From Microvelia longipes (taxonomy: Eukaryota > Arthropoda > Insecta > Hemiptera > Veliidae): DNA of 64,000 nt. Each line of letters opens with the position of its first letter. Position 1 is the first letter of the stretch. Below, in pieces: positions 12,329 to 22,509 of this stretch. The notes beneath the pieces were generated by a model. It searched no databases. It worked only from the letters and a program-made list of their open reading frames with translations, and was not told the DNA's origin. Position numbers and translations under genes: made by a program. The stretch spans positions 40,596,296 to 40,660,295 of the forward strand of contig JACMZG010001913.1 in the NCBI GenBank assembly GCA_018340805.1. The letters run 5' to 3'.

Positions 12329-13752
12329 CAGGCCTGGGCAAACTACGGCCCGCGGGCCATATGTGGCCCACGAAGGATTTTTATGTGGCCCGCGGGCAAA
12401 TTTGAGGTAATAAAAAAAATTATAAATACATGTGCAGAAAAAATAACAATTATAATTAATTTTTACTTACTATTATACCTAATAGTCCAAAAGACTAAGA
12501 CCCGAAAAATGTGACTCATTTTGTACTGTTTCAAGCTAAACTATTCTTAAAATATGTCAAAATTATAAAATGCCATTCCAAAGCAGAGACTAGAATCTTT
12601 AAAAACGCACTCAGAAGTTTGAAAAATCGCTCATTTTTTTAGTTATTTGGGAATAAGCTTTCTTCTATTGGTGGCATGAGTTAGTTGAATCTAGAAACTG
12701 GACTTTAATTTAAGCTTATGAAATTCCTAAAATTTTGAGTAAAGCATTGAAATTGATTAAGTACAACCAAAGTTACGACCGATACAAAAAACACTAAGAT
12801 GTAACACTTTTGCTTTGTGCAAAGTTACCGAATTTTTTTTGCAAAATAGGAAATGTTATAGCGTTTTTGAATTGTTTTCAAAACGTTACTACACGGCAAA
12901 CCGAGTACAAACCGAGTGGTTGTACTTATTTAATTTTGACAATTAAGTACTTAGTTTCTTAGGAATTTCAAGAGCTTGAAAAAGGTTCCAATCAACTTTC
13001 TCATGCTACAATTAGGAGAAAACTTATTTCCAAAAAACTAAAAATATAGCGATTTTTTAAAATTTTTAATGGCTCTATTACAGGTGTAACCTTCTGCTTT
13101 GGAATGGCTGTCTATGCTATTTGTGTATCATTTATAAAATATTTAAGGAAAAATTTGGTTTGCAACAGAACAAAATGAGTAACGTTTTTTAGGCCTGGCT
13201 CTTGGATTTTAGTTATAGTATCAACTTTGCCCATGACCAAATAAATTCAAAAAAATATTTATTTTTTCGTGATAATTGTTTATAGAAATCAAAAATGTCT
13301 GCTTGCTTCGCTCGCATTTTGGTTTTTCTAAGCGGCCTAGAGAAGGCAGGAAAAATAAGAACTTTTTCTCGGATTATACCTGACACCTAGGTTAAGTTTC
13401 TGTTGTTTTTGAAATCTGTAAAGTACAGATTTTGACTGTACTTTACAGATTTCAAAAACAACGGAAACTTAACCTGGGTGTCAGGTATAATTAGAGAAAA
13501 AGTTCTTATTTTTCCTGCCTTCTCCAGGCTGCTTAGAAAAACCAAAATGCGAGTGAAGCGAGCAAACATTTTTGATTTCTATAAACAATTATCCCGAAAA
13601 AATAAATATTTTTTTTGAATTTATTTGATTGTTGTTGCAACAAATCTTTATTTGTTGCGGGTTTAACATACTTAAGAATGGAAGTTGTGCGGCCCGCGAC
13701 TACCTGTAAAAATATTCAGTGGCCCCTTGCCGAAAAAGTTTGCCCAGGCCTG
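12329..13752. mobile_element. Non-autonomous hAT element, 1424 bp
   Basis: The ends are inverted repeats, CAGGCCTGGGCAAACTACGG at the left and GTTTGCCCAGGCCTG at the right, the CAG..TGGGCAAAC style common in hAT transposons. The 8-bp sequence CTCTACAC is duplicated exactly at 12321-12328 and 13753-13760, the hAT target length. Subterminal GGCCCGCGGGCC-type blocks occur at both ends. No transposase frame is present. The right third is a large palindrome (13238-13627), given separately. Confidence 0.92.
13238..13627. repeat. Large palindrome inside the hAT element (arms about 190 bp)
   Basis: The left arm (about 13238-13430) and right arm (about 13436-13627) are inverted copies with few differences, centred on TACAGATTTTGACTGTA near 13433. 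The motif GCTTGCTTCGCTCGCATTTT in one arm returns as AAAATGCGAGTGAAGCGAGC in the other. The 60-codon frame at 13387-13569 (-) is a hairpin artefact. Confidence 0.9.
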
Positions 13753-13920
13753 CTCTACACTATTTTACCATGCTGTCAAATGATTATAACCACGTGGTAC
13801 ACTATAATTAAATTAAGGATTTAATTTTGCAGGAGAACAGCAATATGATAAACACACTTTAGTAATAAATCAGGATTTATAATAAAATTTAATTAAAAAC
13901 TTTAAAAAATATATATTTTT

Positions 13921-14261
13921 TTATTCTGCCAATGCTTTAATTATTTCTTCTAATTCTTCAATTTCATTCACGACTTCTTGCTTTCTAGCCACCTTATCTA
14001 GCTGCTCTTTCTCTGGTTTTATTGATTTGCTAGCTATCTTGGCTTCAAGGACTTCAATCTCTCGTATCTTTTTCTTCAGGTTGCGCAGTTTCTTAGCCGG
14101 ATCAGTTACAGGGGGCTCAGGTTCAGTTTTCGTTTGTTGGACTGGTTGTTGAGATGATTGTTTGGCTTTGGAAGGTTTGACAGCAGCTGGAGGTTCCTCA
14201 ATTATGAACGCAGGAGGTGGTGGCGGTGCCTCCTTCTTTTTCTTCTTCTTTTTAGCTTTAA
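13921..14261 (-). CDS. pym: PYM exon B (linker and C-terminal helices)
   Basis: A 341-base exon after the acceptor TTTATTTACAG. It encodes seven consecutive lysines, a PPPPP stretch, a low-complexity linker and a charged helical C-terminus ending KALAE. The lysine and proline runs are typical of the variable middle of PYM proteins. Confidence 0.88.
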
Positions 14262-14445
14262 CTGTAAATAAACACATATACTTTTATGTGTAGCGCAATA
14301 ATGGTAGCATTATTGCTGCGGGCTGGAGTACCTATCATGTAACTTTGTCCACCTCTCTTTGTGGGAGGAACATAAAACCTTGATTATTTTTTTTATATTT
14401 ATATGACATGACACACCTCAATCACATACACATACATATTTAAAC

Positions 14446-14520
<75 letters not shown>

Positions 14521-14527
14521 ATATATA

Positions 14528-14560
<33 letters not shown>

Positions 14561-14584
14561 GTATATGTATATATAATATATATA

Positions 14585-14645
<61 letters not shown>

Positions 14646-15230
14646 AACTTGAACATGTATATTTTTCCAATTTAGGAGTTGAAATGACCCTCCTACTCCC
14701 TCCCTACAACTGCTTTCATGGCAATGAACACATAAGCATAATTTACTTAAAAGTTGGCTATTGTAGAATAGACTCCCAGTCGCAGTGCAAATGGGGCCTA
14801 TCCTTGACTCCAACCCCAATCATTAGAACTTTGTTTCAAGTTATACCAAATGGACTTTTACTCTCTTTTGAGTTTCTGAAATTATAAAAACGATTTCAGG
14901 GGATTCTTTAAGAACTTTTGACAGTATAACTGAATAAGAATTATTTCCATGTCGTATTAATTGTCTGACTAAATTTTCTAGTGGTGAGATTTGCAATACG
15001 ACATTAAAAGTGTGAAAACATACCTTCTTGATCCAATTTCAGTGCTTCAGTCTGTTTAATCAGCTCAGGATCGAAGCCCACAGGAATCTTAGGGTTTCTA
15101 TTATTAGAAGCCCACTGTTTACCCTTACTCACATATAAAGGTACTTCTTCTTGAGGTACATACCCGTCTTTAACCCTTCGGGCTTTTCTCCAGGTACCAT
15201 CAGGTCTCTGAGAGGCTGGGATAAATGAAC
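13921..15230 (-). CDS. pym: PYM, partner of Y14 and Mago (last two coding exons; first coding exon not found)
   Basis: Exon A is 15230-15024 and exon B is 14261-13921 (stop at 13923-13921). Exon A starts after the acceptor TTGTCTTCAG, and its first complete codons give [15 protein letters not shown], then [14 protein letters not shown], the Mago-Y14 binding region that identifies the family. It ends at a GTATGT donor. Exon B starts after TTTATTTACAG, encodes a lysine run, a proline/glutamate-rich linker and the conserved helix [19 protein letters not shown], and ends with an acidic helix. In the known family PYM acts in the cytoplasm, binding Mago-Y14 and the small ribosomal subunit to dismantle exon-junction complexes on translated mRNA. 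About 182 residues are visible against a usual length near 200; the missing exon should supply a start and about 10 residues. An ATG in the intron at 15238-15240 gives a longer frame but lies upstream of the acceptor. An AATAAA overlaps the stop codon. Confidence 0.92.
14449..14645. repeat. AT/GT dinucleotide microsatellite in a PYM intron
   Basis: About 200 bp of alternating AT with two GT blocks. Its overlapping minus-strand frames rich in Tyr-Ile and His-Thr are pure repeat translation, not genes. Confidence 0.95.
15024..15230 (-). CDS. pym: PYM exon A (Mago-Y14 binding region)
   Basis: A 207-base exon bounded by the acceptor TTGTCTTCAG and the donor GTATGT. It encodes the invariant [12 protein letters not shown] block and VPQEEVPLY. 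It starts after the first base of a codon and ends after the first base of a codon, which matches exon B. Confidence 0.9.
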
Positions 15231-15896
15231 CTGAAGACAAACTTTAAACAGTTAGTAGTGAATAAAATAAAGAAAGCTACGCAGCTTAAAATTGGCTCAG
15301 GGGCCTCCATGTGACTTGTTCAGTATTACACGCATGAGCCTAGGTTATATAACAACAAATTAATATTAATACCGAGGTTGGGCACTAAGAGGAATAATAA
15401 CTACTAATTACTATATTTCGCCCTCTACCTCAGGGCATATTCTTGTAATCTACAACAATAAAATATATACAAATATAATAATAATATATTTATTTAATTC
15501 TCATATACTTACAGTCTTTACAAAGGGGGAGGAGTCCTCGTGGGACAATTTTTTCAGTTTCAGCTAAGAATGTCAAGATTTTTAAACTAATTGACGACTG
15601 ATTAACCCTGATTGTGTGTTATACTATATTATATAACTATATAGAGTAGTAGTAGTATACTACTATATAGTATGACCATGTGTTATACTATATTATACTC
15701 GGGTAAGTAACTGATTCTGAACATGCTAAATACGGTTGCTCATAGTAAATAAAAATAAGTACTTTTATTACCTAATATTGCCCCCACCCAAAACCCCAAA
15801 TATCCACATCTTATTCCGTTAGTGGACAGAGAATTGGTGGTCCTTTTTCTATAATGCTGCCTCATGGGGACTTCTACAAAATAAAGACCACCACTA
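15231..15896. other. 5' side of PYM, no coding exon recognised
   Basis: The first PYM exon should lie here or further right on the minus strand, but no ATG followed by a short coding run and a matching donor was found. A donor-like ACTTAC (minus strand GTAAGT) at about 15509-15514 might close a non-coding exon. TA-rich short repeats around 15615-15700 include ATGTGTTATACTATA, as in the ends of the 170-bp MITE family. Confidence 0.35.
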
Positions 15897-16300
15897 CAGT
15901 GTATCATTTAGTTTAAAAATCCCCAAGGTCATAAGTATTTTGGGGATTGACCAATCAGAGAAGCCGCTGCCAACCACTCACTTAAAAAGAGAAAAAAATC
16001 CCTACCACAACAACCGCTGTAGGCAAAAAACCTTCTTTCCGGCACTCGTTCACTTTGATTGTGGTTCTTCTTTTGATTACATCGTTTTGAAAACTACATT
16101 CAAATTAATCTTAAAAATTATATTTTAAAATAAAACTACACAAAAGAAATGTAAAAAAACATCGCCGAGAAAATACGGGTAAAATAACCTGATTTGTTTA
16201 CATAGTTTTTTCCCGCTCCCTTCAAGTAGGGATTTTTTTTCTTACGAATCTGTGGTGTCTAAACTGACCTGTCAAGATTTTTAAACTAAACGATAGACTG
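15897..16300 (+). mobile_element. TA-flanked MITE, copy 2
   Basis: Has the same ends as copy 1 and TA on both sides (15895-15896 and 16301-16302). It contains the family landmarks GGGATTGACCAATCAGAGAA near the left and CTGACCTGTCAAGATTTTTA near the right. A 62-codon frame (15940-16128) is shared in part with other copies but is not maintained, so it is not considered a gene. Confidence 0.9.
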
Positions 16301-16302
16301 TA

Positions 16303-16697
16303 CAGGGTCTTTTTTTTTATTTAAGAGCCATACATGCTCACAAGATGTATCTTTTATAAGAGGGAACAAATTTTAACATATGAAAACTTTCAAGCTCCTT
16401 GCTGGTAGCTGCTACCAACTAGGATGGTGGAAACGAGTAATCAATGGCAAAGAATGACCCTGTTCTGCTTTGGAACCATTTATCTGCAGATTTTAGTGAT
16501 TTTGAGGGGGGTGAAAGGAGAAGGGGAATACTACTTCCTCTATAGGGTTTCTGTGTATTAAAGGGACTCTGTATGTTTACAGACTCAGTCTGTATACAGC
16601 TCTGATGATGACATAAAGTCAAAACCTGTCAGTTATAATTTTTTTTATACTATTGTGGTTGACAATATATTAATTGTTTTAAATTCTAGAGTTGCTT
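16303..16697. other. Intergenic stretch with a stem-loop motif
   Basis: No gene is supported. It contains the motif at 16602-16625 (CTGATGATGAC, loop, GTCAAAAC), discussed in the findings. A 67-codon minus-strand frame at 16419-16622 has no recognisable content. Confidence 0.3.
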
Positions 16698-17502
16698 TTG
16701 TTGTCGGCTGAACTTCGGTATACGGTGCACCCTGTTATCAACGTCCTATTTCGATATATATCGAACTCTCCTTGTAACCATGTATCGATATGTACCGTGT
16801 CCCCCCATACTACACCCCCGTCTTCAGATGTTTATGTTTCTCCGTCTCTACCATCCCCCACCTTAGCAGTCGAATAATGAAGCAATGATTATTTAACCAA
16901 TACTGAAGATTGTTTATGTTTTTATCTCATTTTATATTAAATTATCTTATTATGAGTCGTTTTAATATGATAATATTACCCCGCCTCCTAATACATTGGT
17001 TCTAATTATTGGTTCCACACCAGTAGATTAAAGTCATAAGTATTTATTTATTTATTTAGTTTAGAGGCTTGTTAAATTATTGATAGTCATTTATGTTGTT
17101 AACTCACCTAAGTTTCATTTGACTCAGTTTTAAATTTAAACTTATTTAATAAATTCACAAAAGTTCACTTTTTACATCTTTGGACTCTAACTCACATGCT
17201 GAATTCAACAGTATTTTATCACTTGGAAGAGGTTTTATATAAATTGTATTTATTCACTTCAATTTTTAACTTGATTATTAATGAAACGGATTTAAAACTA
17301 TAAAATTATTTGTGTTTATTAAATTATTACTAAATATCTTACTAAAGTGAATTCTAAAGAATGAACTTTTGTACTTAAATAAACAAAATAGAGTAAATAT
17401 TATTTAAACTATCATATTAGATAAAACATAAATTAACCATAGCTAATTGCTTTGTTACTTCATTTTTGGTTATAAATCAAACAACAATTATCTTATTCTT
17501 AA

Positions 17503-18905
17503 ATGGCTTTTAATACAAGATCCAAAAAGAAGGAAAAGTCAGGCACTATTATTCAAGACTATTCAACCAAGAAAAAACAATATGTTCCAGAACTTCTGAT
17601 GACTCTTCACCAGATAACTGGTTGAGTGGAGCAGTATCAGATCAAATAATTTCCAACGAATTAATAATCTAAACATTGTTATAACTAGGATAAGTAGTTT
17701 AATTAACAAGGATGATTTACTTGATATCTGCCACTCTCTGTTAAACATGTCAGATAGAGTGAATAGGATTGTAGAAGAAAAGGATGATTATCTAAATCAA
17801 CTGTCAACAAATAATTTGCAAATTGACTTCATGACTAAAAAGTTAGAATATAAGAATGACGCTTTGAACAATTCTGTCAGTGAAAATGCTGAGCTTGAGG
17901 AAAATTTTGCTAAGGACAAAAACTTATTAATAAACCAAATTGTCGAATTGAAGAAAAATGTCATGCAAATGAGCAAGAAAGGGAACTAAATCGTATTAAA
18001 AACTTAGATTTAAATAAAGACATAGATAATTACAAAAAACATATAACTGATCTAAATGCAGAACTATGTCTAAGACAACATCAACTGTCTGTCTACAAAG
18101 AAATTTCATACTTCTACAATGTGTAAATGTCATGGGATTGAGGATCAACAAAAAATAAATGAACTTCAATCAGATCTTATTTTAACAACTAATCATGAGG
18201 ATCAATTATAAAATTAAATGATCAGTTGTCCAAGATTCAAGAGGTTCAAAATATTGCTTCACAATCATCTGCTCAATCATCTTTTCTCCAGCTGCTTTCA
18301 ATCTTGATAAATTAAAACGTTTTAACGTTGACAGTAGAAATAAAGTACTTCTACTTGGGACAGTATGTTTCGCAATATGAGTTACCTCATGAATAAATAT
18401 ATTGACTCAAAAAAAATATCAAGTTTGCAACATTTTCAAGCCTAATGGAAATTTTAAACTAGTCTTGGATAATTTGGAAAACTATATTAAGGATTTTTCT
18501 CATGATGATTATGTCATTGTAATGGGAGGGGCAAATGATGCCATGAGGGGTACATTGTATTTTTCAGATTTTTACCACATTTTAAATGACCACAAACATT
18601 TTTGAAAAAACTAATCTTGTTTTTTGTAGTGTGCCACTCAATTATAATTTTGACTATATCCACAGAAATAAGAATATCCAATACTTAAATAATAAACTAG
18701 AAGTTTACTTAAGTTCACTAGGCTTAGACTTGAACTTAAATTGGCTGGATGTTAGTAACTTGTTAGGTTACAGGGATTATTCTTGGAAGAAAATTCATTT
18801 CAATAGGAAGGGAAAGAAAAAGTTGGCTTACAAATTAGTTGAAAAAATTAATCTCATTAAAAATAAAATACTTGTGACAAAGCATATAATAATTTTTTGT
18901 AGATA
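17503..18905 (+). pseudogene. LINE ORF1 remnant with coiled coil and SGNH-hydrolase-like domain
   Basis: Starts at ATG 17503 with a basic N-terminus and soon runs into a stop and frame changes. The stretch from 17747 (SDRVNRIVEEKDDYLNQL) is coiled-coil-like. SGNH blocks follow: LLLG and S around 18350-18367, where a one-base loss appears to break a GDS motif; VIVMGGANDAM near 18515-18546 (block III, GxND); and KKIHFNRKGKKKLA near 18788-18830 (block V, with the His). SGNH esterase domains are known in ORF1 proteins of CR1/L2-type LINEs. At least three frame breaks are visible. Confidence 0.7.
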
Positions 18906-18978
18906 ATTATGACGTTTCTGGCAAAGAAGAAAAAATGTTAATTTCAATTATTATAATGCTGTTGATGATGATTCTAGA

Positions 18979-19449
18979 ATGAGCAAAAATATTAAGAATA
19001 ATTATGAAACCTTAAGCAATAACATTTCACAGAGTCCCTCATTTAATAAAATTAAAAAAAACTTAGGTCCAAATGAAATAACAAAAAATATAGCTTGCAT
19101 AAATATTAGAAGTATTAGGAATAAATTACCTGAATTGGAAATAATTATAGAAAAAAATGACTTGGATATCATTCTATTAACTGAACATTGGTTACATGAG
19201 CAAGAAGAAAAATTGTACTTGCCCAAGCAGTTTGTCATGGCAAATGCTTTTTATAGAAATAATGCCAAGCATGGGGGAGGTGCTGCTATAATGACACGTA
19301 TGAATTTAAATGCTAAACCATTATTAGTAGTTAGCAATAACTCCATTGAAGATGTCTCAATCAAGTTTCACCTACGTAATTCGAAAATTAAAAAAATGCT
19401 TACCTGGAAACATATTACGAGTTGTATACCTGTCAATGATTCAGAGTAG
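18979..19449 (+). pseudogene. LINE endonuclease N-terminal fragment
   Basis: A 156-codon frame. Residues from about 36 onward (NIACINIRSIRNKLPELEII, LDIILLTEHWL) match the start of the AP-like endonuclease of non-LTR retrotransposons, including the N in strand 1 and the E of TEHWL. The fold is cut off after about 130 residues, where a deletion joins it to reverse transcriptase C-terminal sequence in another frame. Confidence 0.8.
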
Positions 19450-19891
19450 ACTTGCATATGGTATAATACTGTGGGGACATACTAATCTAGAAGCTCTGCT
19501 TCTACTTCAAAAGAAAATTGTCAGAATCATGACTAGCTCTGCTTTTCTAGCACATTGTAAACCTCTTTTTAAAAAACTTGAAATTATGACTATTATCAAT
19601 TTGTATATTTATAATGCCTTACTGTTTGTAAAAAATAACTATACAATTTTCAAAACTAATAATTTTCATCATCAATATAATACTAGGAAAAAACAAGAAC
19701 TTAACTTACCTGGACATAGGTTGAAGAAATCAGAAGTTGGCCACAGTGTCTTGGGCATAAAACTCTACAATAAGTTGCCAAAACATATTAAGTCCCTTAA
19801 TTTCAAAGATTTTAAACAGCAGGTGAAACAGATGTTGTTAGACAATCCATTTTATGAATTAGAAGAATACTTCAGTTTCAATTTCTTGTAA
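19346..19891 (+). pseudogene. LINE reverse transcriptase C-terminal fragment
   Basis: A 181-codon frame. RKLKKCLPGNILRVVYLSMI followed by QSRLAYGIILWG is the conserved region after the polymerase core of Jockey/CR1-like reverse transcriptases. HRLKKSEVGHSVLGIKLYNK follows near the end and is shared with 5339-5638. The catalytic palm motif is absent. Confidence 0.85.
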
Positions 19892-20084
19892 TTATCTTGT
19901 TTTACACATTTTCTTTTGTATGTCTTATTGTTATGTGACGCAGCCTATTGTTATATTAATAATTAATGGTAATAAAGTATTTATTATTATCCCTCAGTAT
20001 ATGAGTACGTGTCGCCGTGAGATATTTATATACATTAAGTGCTCAGTGCCGCCAAGGAATATCTTTTTTTTGTTACTCTTTCGT

Positions 20085-20170
20085 CCCTTTTTGAACATAT
20101 AGTTTTGAGTGTGTAGTTTTGTGTCTTTTTGAACATATAGTTTTGAGTGTGTAGTTTTGTGTCTTTTCGA
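20085..20170 (+). repeat. 38-bp tandem duplication upstream of the transposase start
   Basis: CTTTTTGAACATATAGTTTT plus GAGTGTGTAGTTTTGTGT is repeated twice and a third copy begins before diverging into the transposase ATG at 20173. It may be part of the transposon promoter or leader. Confidence 0.8.
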
Positions 20171-20172
20171 AC

Positions 20173-21121
20173 ATGAGTCTAAGTTTGAGTGTGAGTGAGT
20201 ATGAACGTGTGGATTTGAGATGTTTATATCAATTGTATGAAAAGTGGATGTCTGGTGCGGAAGGTATGTTGAGTGTTCTGAATTTTTGTATGGATAAAGG
20301 ACTGATAGCGCGTGAATATGAGTGTCCCAAATGTGGTAAAGATATGAAATTGACTGAGCGAACGGATTTGTCTGATAGGTATGAATGGCTATGTCGCACC
20401 AAGAAAGCCCCCTCCCACTGCGTGAAACGGTCTATTCGAGCAGGTTCCTGGTTTAGCGAAAGTAAGTTGCCCATATGTGACATATTATTAATGACTGAGT
20501 TTTTTGTGCGTGATAGAGCTCAAAAGGATGTTATGTATGAACTAAAATTAGGGAGTGAATCTGTATGTAACTGGCGTAGTTTTTTTAGAGAGGTTTGTAT
20601 GGATATGTTAGTGCGTGAAACTGGTATGATTGGTGGCGAAGGCATAATTGTTGAGATAGATGAGAGTAAATTCGGAAAGCGCAAATATAATAGGGGCAAA
20701 CGTGTGGATGGTCACTGGGTATTTGGAGGAGTGGAGAGGGGGACCAATAATTGTTTTCTCCGAGTTGTTGAAAAGAGGATAAGGAGACTCTTTTAGACAT
20801 TATAAGACTTACATCAGGCCGAAAACGACCATCATTTCAGACTGTTGGAAGGCTTACTACTGTCTAAAAGAGGAAGACTTTCACCATTTGACTGTCAACC
20901 ATTCCGTCTATTTTAAGGACCCGGAGACTGGTGCGCATACGAATACAATTGAAGGGACGTGGAGTGCCATAAAAAGGGGAATTCCTAATCGGACCGTCAC
21001 CGACCAGTCTGATTCCTACCTATGCGAATACTTATGGCGTAGGTATCATTCTGGTGATGACGATCTGATGGGTTTTCCTAAGGGGGATAACAATGGTTTA
21101 TCCCCTCGAACCAAGGATTGA
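20173..21121 (+). pseudogene. Merlin/ISXO2-like DDE transposase, frameshifted
   Basis: The first frame (20173-20796, 207 codons) has a helical N-terminus, then a zinc-ribbon-like set C51/C54 (CPKCG), C74 and C83, the sequence RSIRAGSWF and the first catalytic aspartate D163 in EIDESKFGKRKYNRG. It then terminates. The rest continues in other frames: TIISDCWKAYYCL with the second aspartate (about 20827-20866) and HTNTIEGTWSAIKRG with the third acidic residue (about 20935-20980), ending SPRTKD and TGA at 21119-21121. At least two frame changes lie between about 20770 and 20820. All three DDE residues survive, so inactivation may be recent, or the breaks may be sequencing errors. In the family this enzyme cuts and pastes the element using its inverted ends. 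Confidence 0.88.
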
Positions 21122-21743
21122 GTTACGCGACACGTAAACGAGAACTGAGCACTTAGAAGGTAAGCAGAGTCGTTAATTTATTAATTATAGTTAAAACATT
21201 AAAAGAAACAAACAACAAATAAATGAAACATTAACGACAATAATATATAACAAAAACCTGAAATAACAACACAAAATACGTAAAAAAATACGCGTAACAT
21301 AAAATAAAATGTGGTGTATCATCGATTATTCTTATGAAAACATAGTTAAAACATTATAAAAACATTAAAAAATATGAAAATAGTTATAAACCACTTCACA
21401 ACAAATAATTAGAAACACAAACAACAAAAACATATCAAAATTAAAATATGTTCATAAACGTAAAGAAAAAGCATATATCGATTGTTCCTACGTCATATCT
21501 CGAAACTGAAAATATATCGATATATAGTATTGATAACAGGGTGCACCGTATACCGAAGATCTACCTTGTTGTCTATACCACCAAAACTCCATCAAAACAA
21601 CTAATGATTTAAAGGAGACCTCGCATCTTTTGTTTTTATTTTAAAAAGGTGTGCTTTCAACAGTTTTTGTCTGTGAATTGCTAAATTTCATTTGCTAGGA
21701 TTGCTAAATTCCATTCATTTTTCAGAATTAATAACAAACATTA

Positions 21744-21915
21744 TAGTATGACACAGGGTTAAAATCAGTTGACAGCGTGGGAAAATAGTGTTAAGGAACC
21801 CATGAGGTTCGTCAGATATGACATTTTTGGGGTGTTTAACTTCCAGGACTAACCTCATTGGCTTTTTCTCACATAATTTTCCCACACTGTCAACTGATTT
21901 GTGTCATATTATAGA
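21744..21915. mobile_element. 170-bp foldback MITE family, best complete copy
   Basis: The left end TATAGTATGACACAGGGTTA continues through AAATCAGTTGACAGCGTGGG. The right end, TCCCACACTGTCAACTGATT then GTGTCATATTATA, is its inverse. The core carries GATATGACATTTTTGGGGTG. The target is probably TA. No coding capacity. Confidence 0.85.
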
Positions 21916-22040
21916 TCACTTGTTAATGATTTTACAAACATTTGACAGAAAAAAGGTGTGCTCCATAGCTTTTTGTTTGACCCTGTGTTTTTTTGAAAGT
22001 GGGTAGACTTCCCCTTCTCCTTCCACCCCTTCCGTGATAG

Positions 22041-22072
22041 GGCACCAGCCCTACCAACAGCGGGCTGGTGCC
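22041..22072. repeat. GC-rich 11-bp stem hairpin
   Basis: GGCACCAGCCC and its exact complement GGGCTGGTGCC are separated by 10 bases. It stands out in AT-rich DNA and follows a pyrimidine-rich run. Its function is unknown; it is probably repeat-derived. Confidence 0.7.
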
Positions 22073-22509
22073 TAATTTTGAACACGCTTATTAAGACCAT
22101 AAATTAAGTTTCTCTTTCCATTAGCCTTATCCTCGTATTTAATTTTGTAAAATTACTCAAAAGTCTTGAAATGTGTACCTTCATCATCTTGAACAACAGT
22201 AGTCATGCCTTTGAAATTTTTAAAACAAAATCAGTCTGAAAATCCTAAAAAACAGAGTGGAATTATAGTAAATCTATTCCACTATATCTAAAAAACAAGT
22301 TATATTACTTCTATTCTACATAACTAAATAATAAAAAAAAACTTCATTAACTAAAACTATACATGAGTTACTCTTGAACTCACGTAAAGGGTTTAAAATT
22401 TTGAACTGTGTTTTGAACAAATCACAAACATAAAAATTTTATTTATTTTTATACTATTCTTCTTATTTTTCTCACAGGTGCTAAGTATAATATGTCAGAC
22501 AACAAAATA

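Larger units (their letters stand above)
12215..13805. repeat. 170-bp foldback MITE copy split by a hAT insertion
   Basis: The left half (12215-12328) has AAGATCAGTTGACAGTGTGG, then AGCCAATGAGG. The right half (13753-13805) has TATTTTACCATGCTGTCAAA and ATGATTATAACCACGTGG. Removing 12329-13752 and one copy of CTCTACAC restores a normal family member, so the MITE is the older insertion. Confidence 0.8.
17490..19990 (+). mobile_element. Degenerate non-LTR retrotransposon (LINE) nested in the Merlin element
   Basis: Read in order on the + strand: an ORF1-like region from ATG 17503 (basic start MAFNTRSKKKEK, then a coiled-coil-like Glu/Lys/Asn-rich part at 17747-17989); an SGNH-like region at about 18340-18900; an endonuclease N-terminus at 18979-19370 with NIACINIRSIRNKLPELE and LLTEHWL; then, after an internal deletion, the reverse transcriptase C-terminal region at 19360-19891 with SRLAYGIILWG. 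It ends with an AATAAAG and TTATTATTAT tail near 19968-19990. Many stops and frameshifts make it dead. The ORF1 esterase suggests a CR1/L2-like lineage, but the polymerase core needed to classify it is missing. Confidence 0.85.
16706..21565 (+). mobile_element. Merlin-type (IS1016/ISXO2-like) DNA transposon, 4860 bp, carrying a nested LINE
   Basis: The left end is GGCTGAACTTCGGTATACGG and the right end is the complement of GGTAGATCTTCGGTATACGG; the shared inverted repeat continues through GTGCACCCTGTTATCA. TTGTTGTC is duplicated exactly at 16698-16705 and 21566-21573, the 8-bp duplication expected for Merlin. The right part encodes an ISXO2-like DDE transposase broken by frameshifts (20173-21121). 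The middle (about 17490-19990) is a degenerate LINE. A short deletion derivative of this family is at 45293-45801. The element is not expected to move by itself. Confidence 0.9.

Noticed and set aside
14399..14819. Minus-strand frames rich in Tyr-Ile and His-Thr (up to 133 codons)
   Set aside because: Translation of AT and GT dinucleotide repeats within a PYM intron.
15940..16128. 62-codon frame, with a similar 64-codon frame at 29279-29473 (-)
   Set aside because: Both belong to the TA-flanked MITE and are disrupted in the other copies, so shared ancestry of the repeat explains the similarity.
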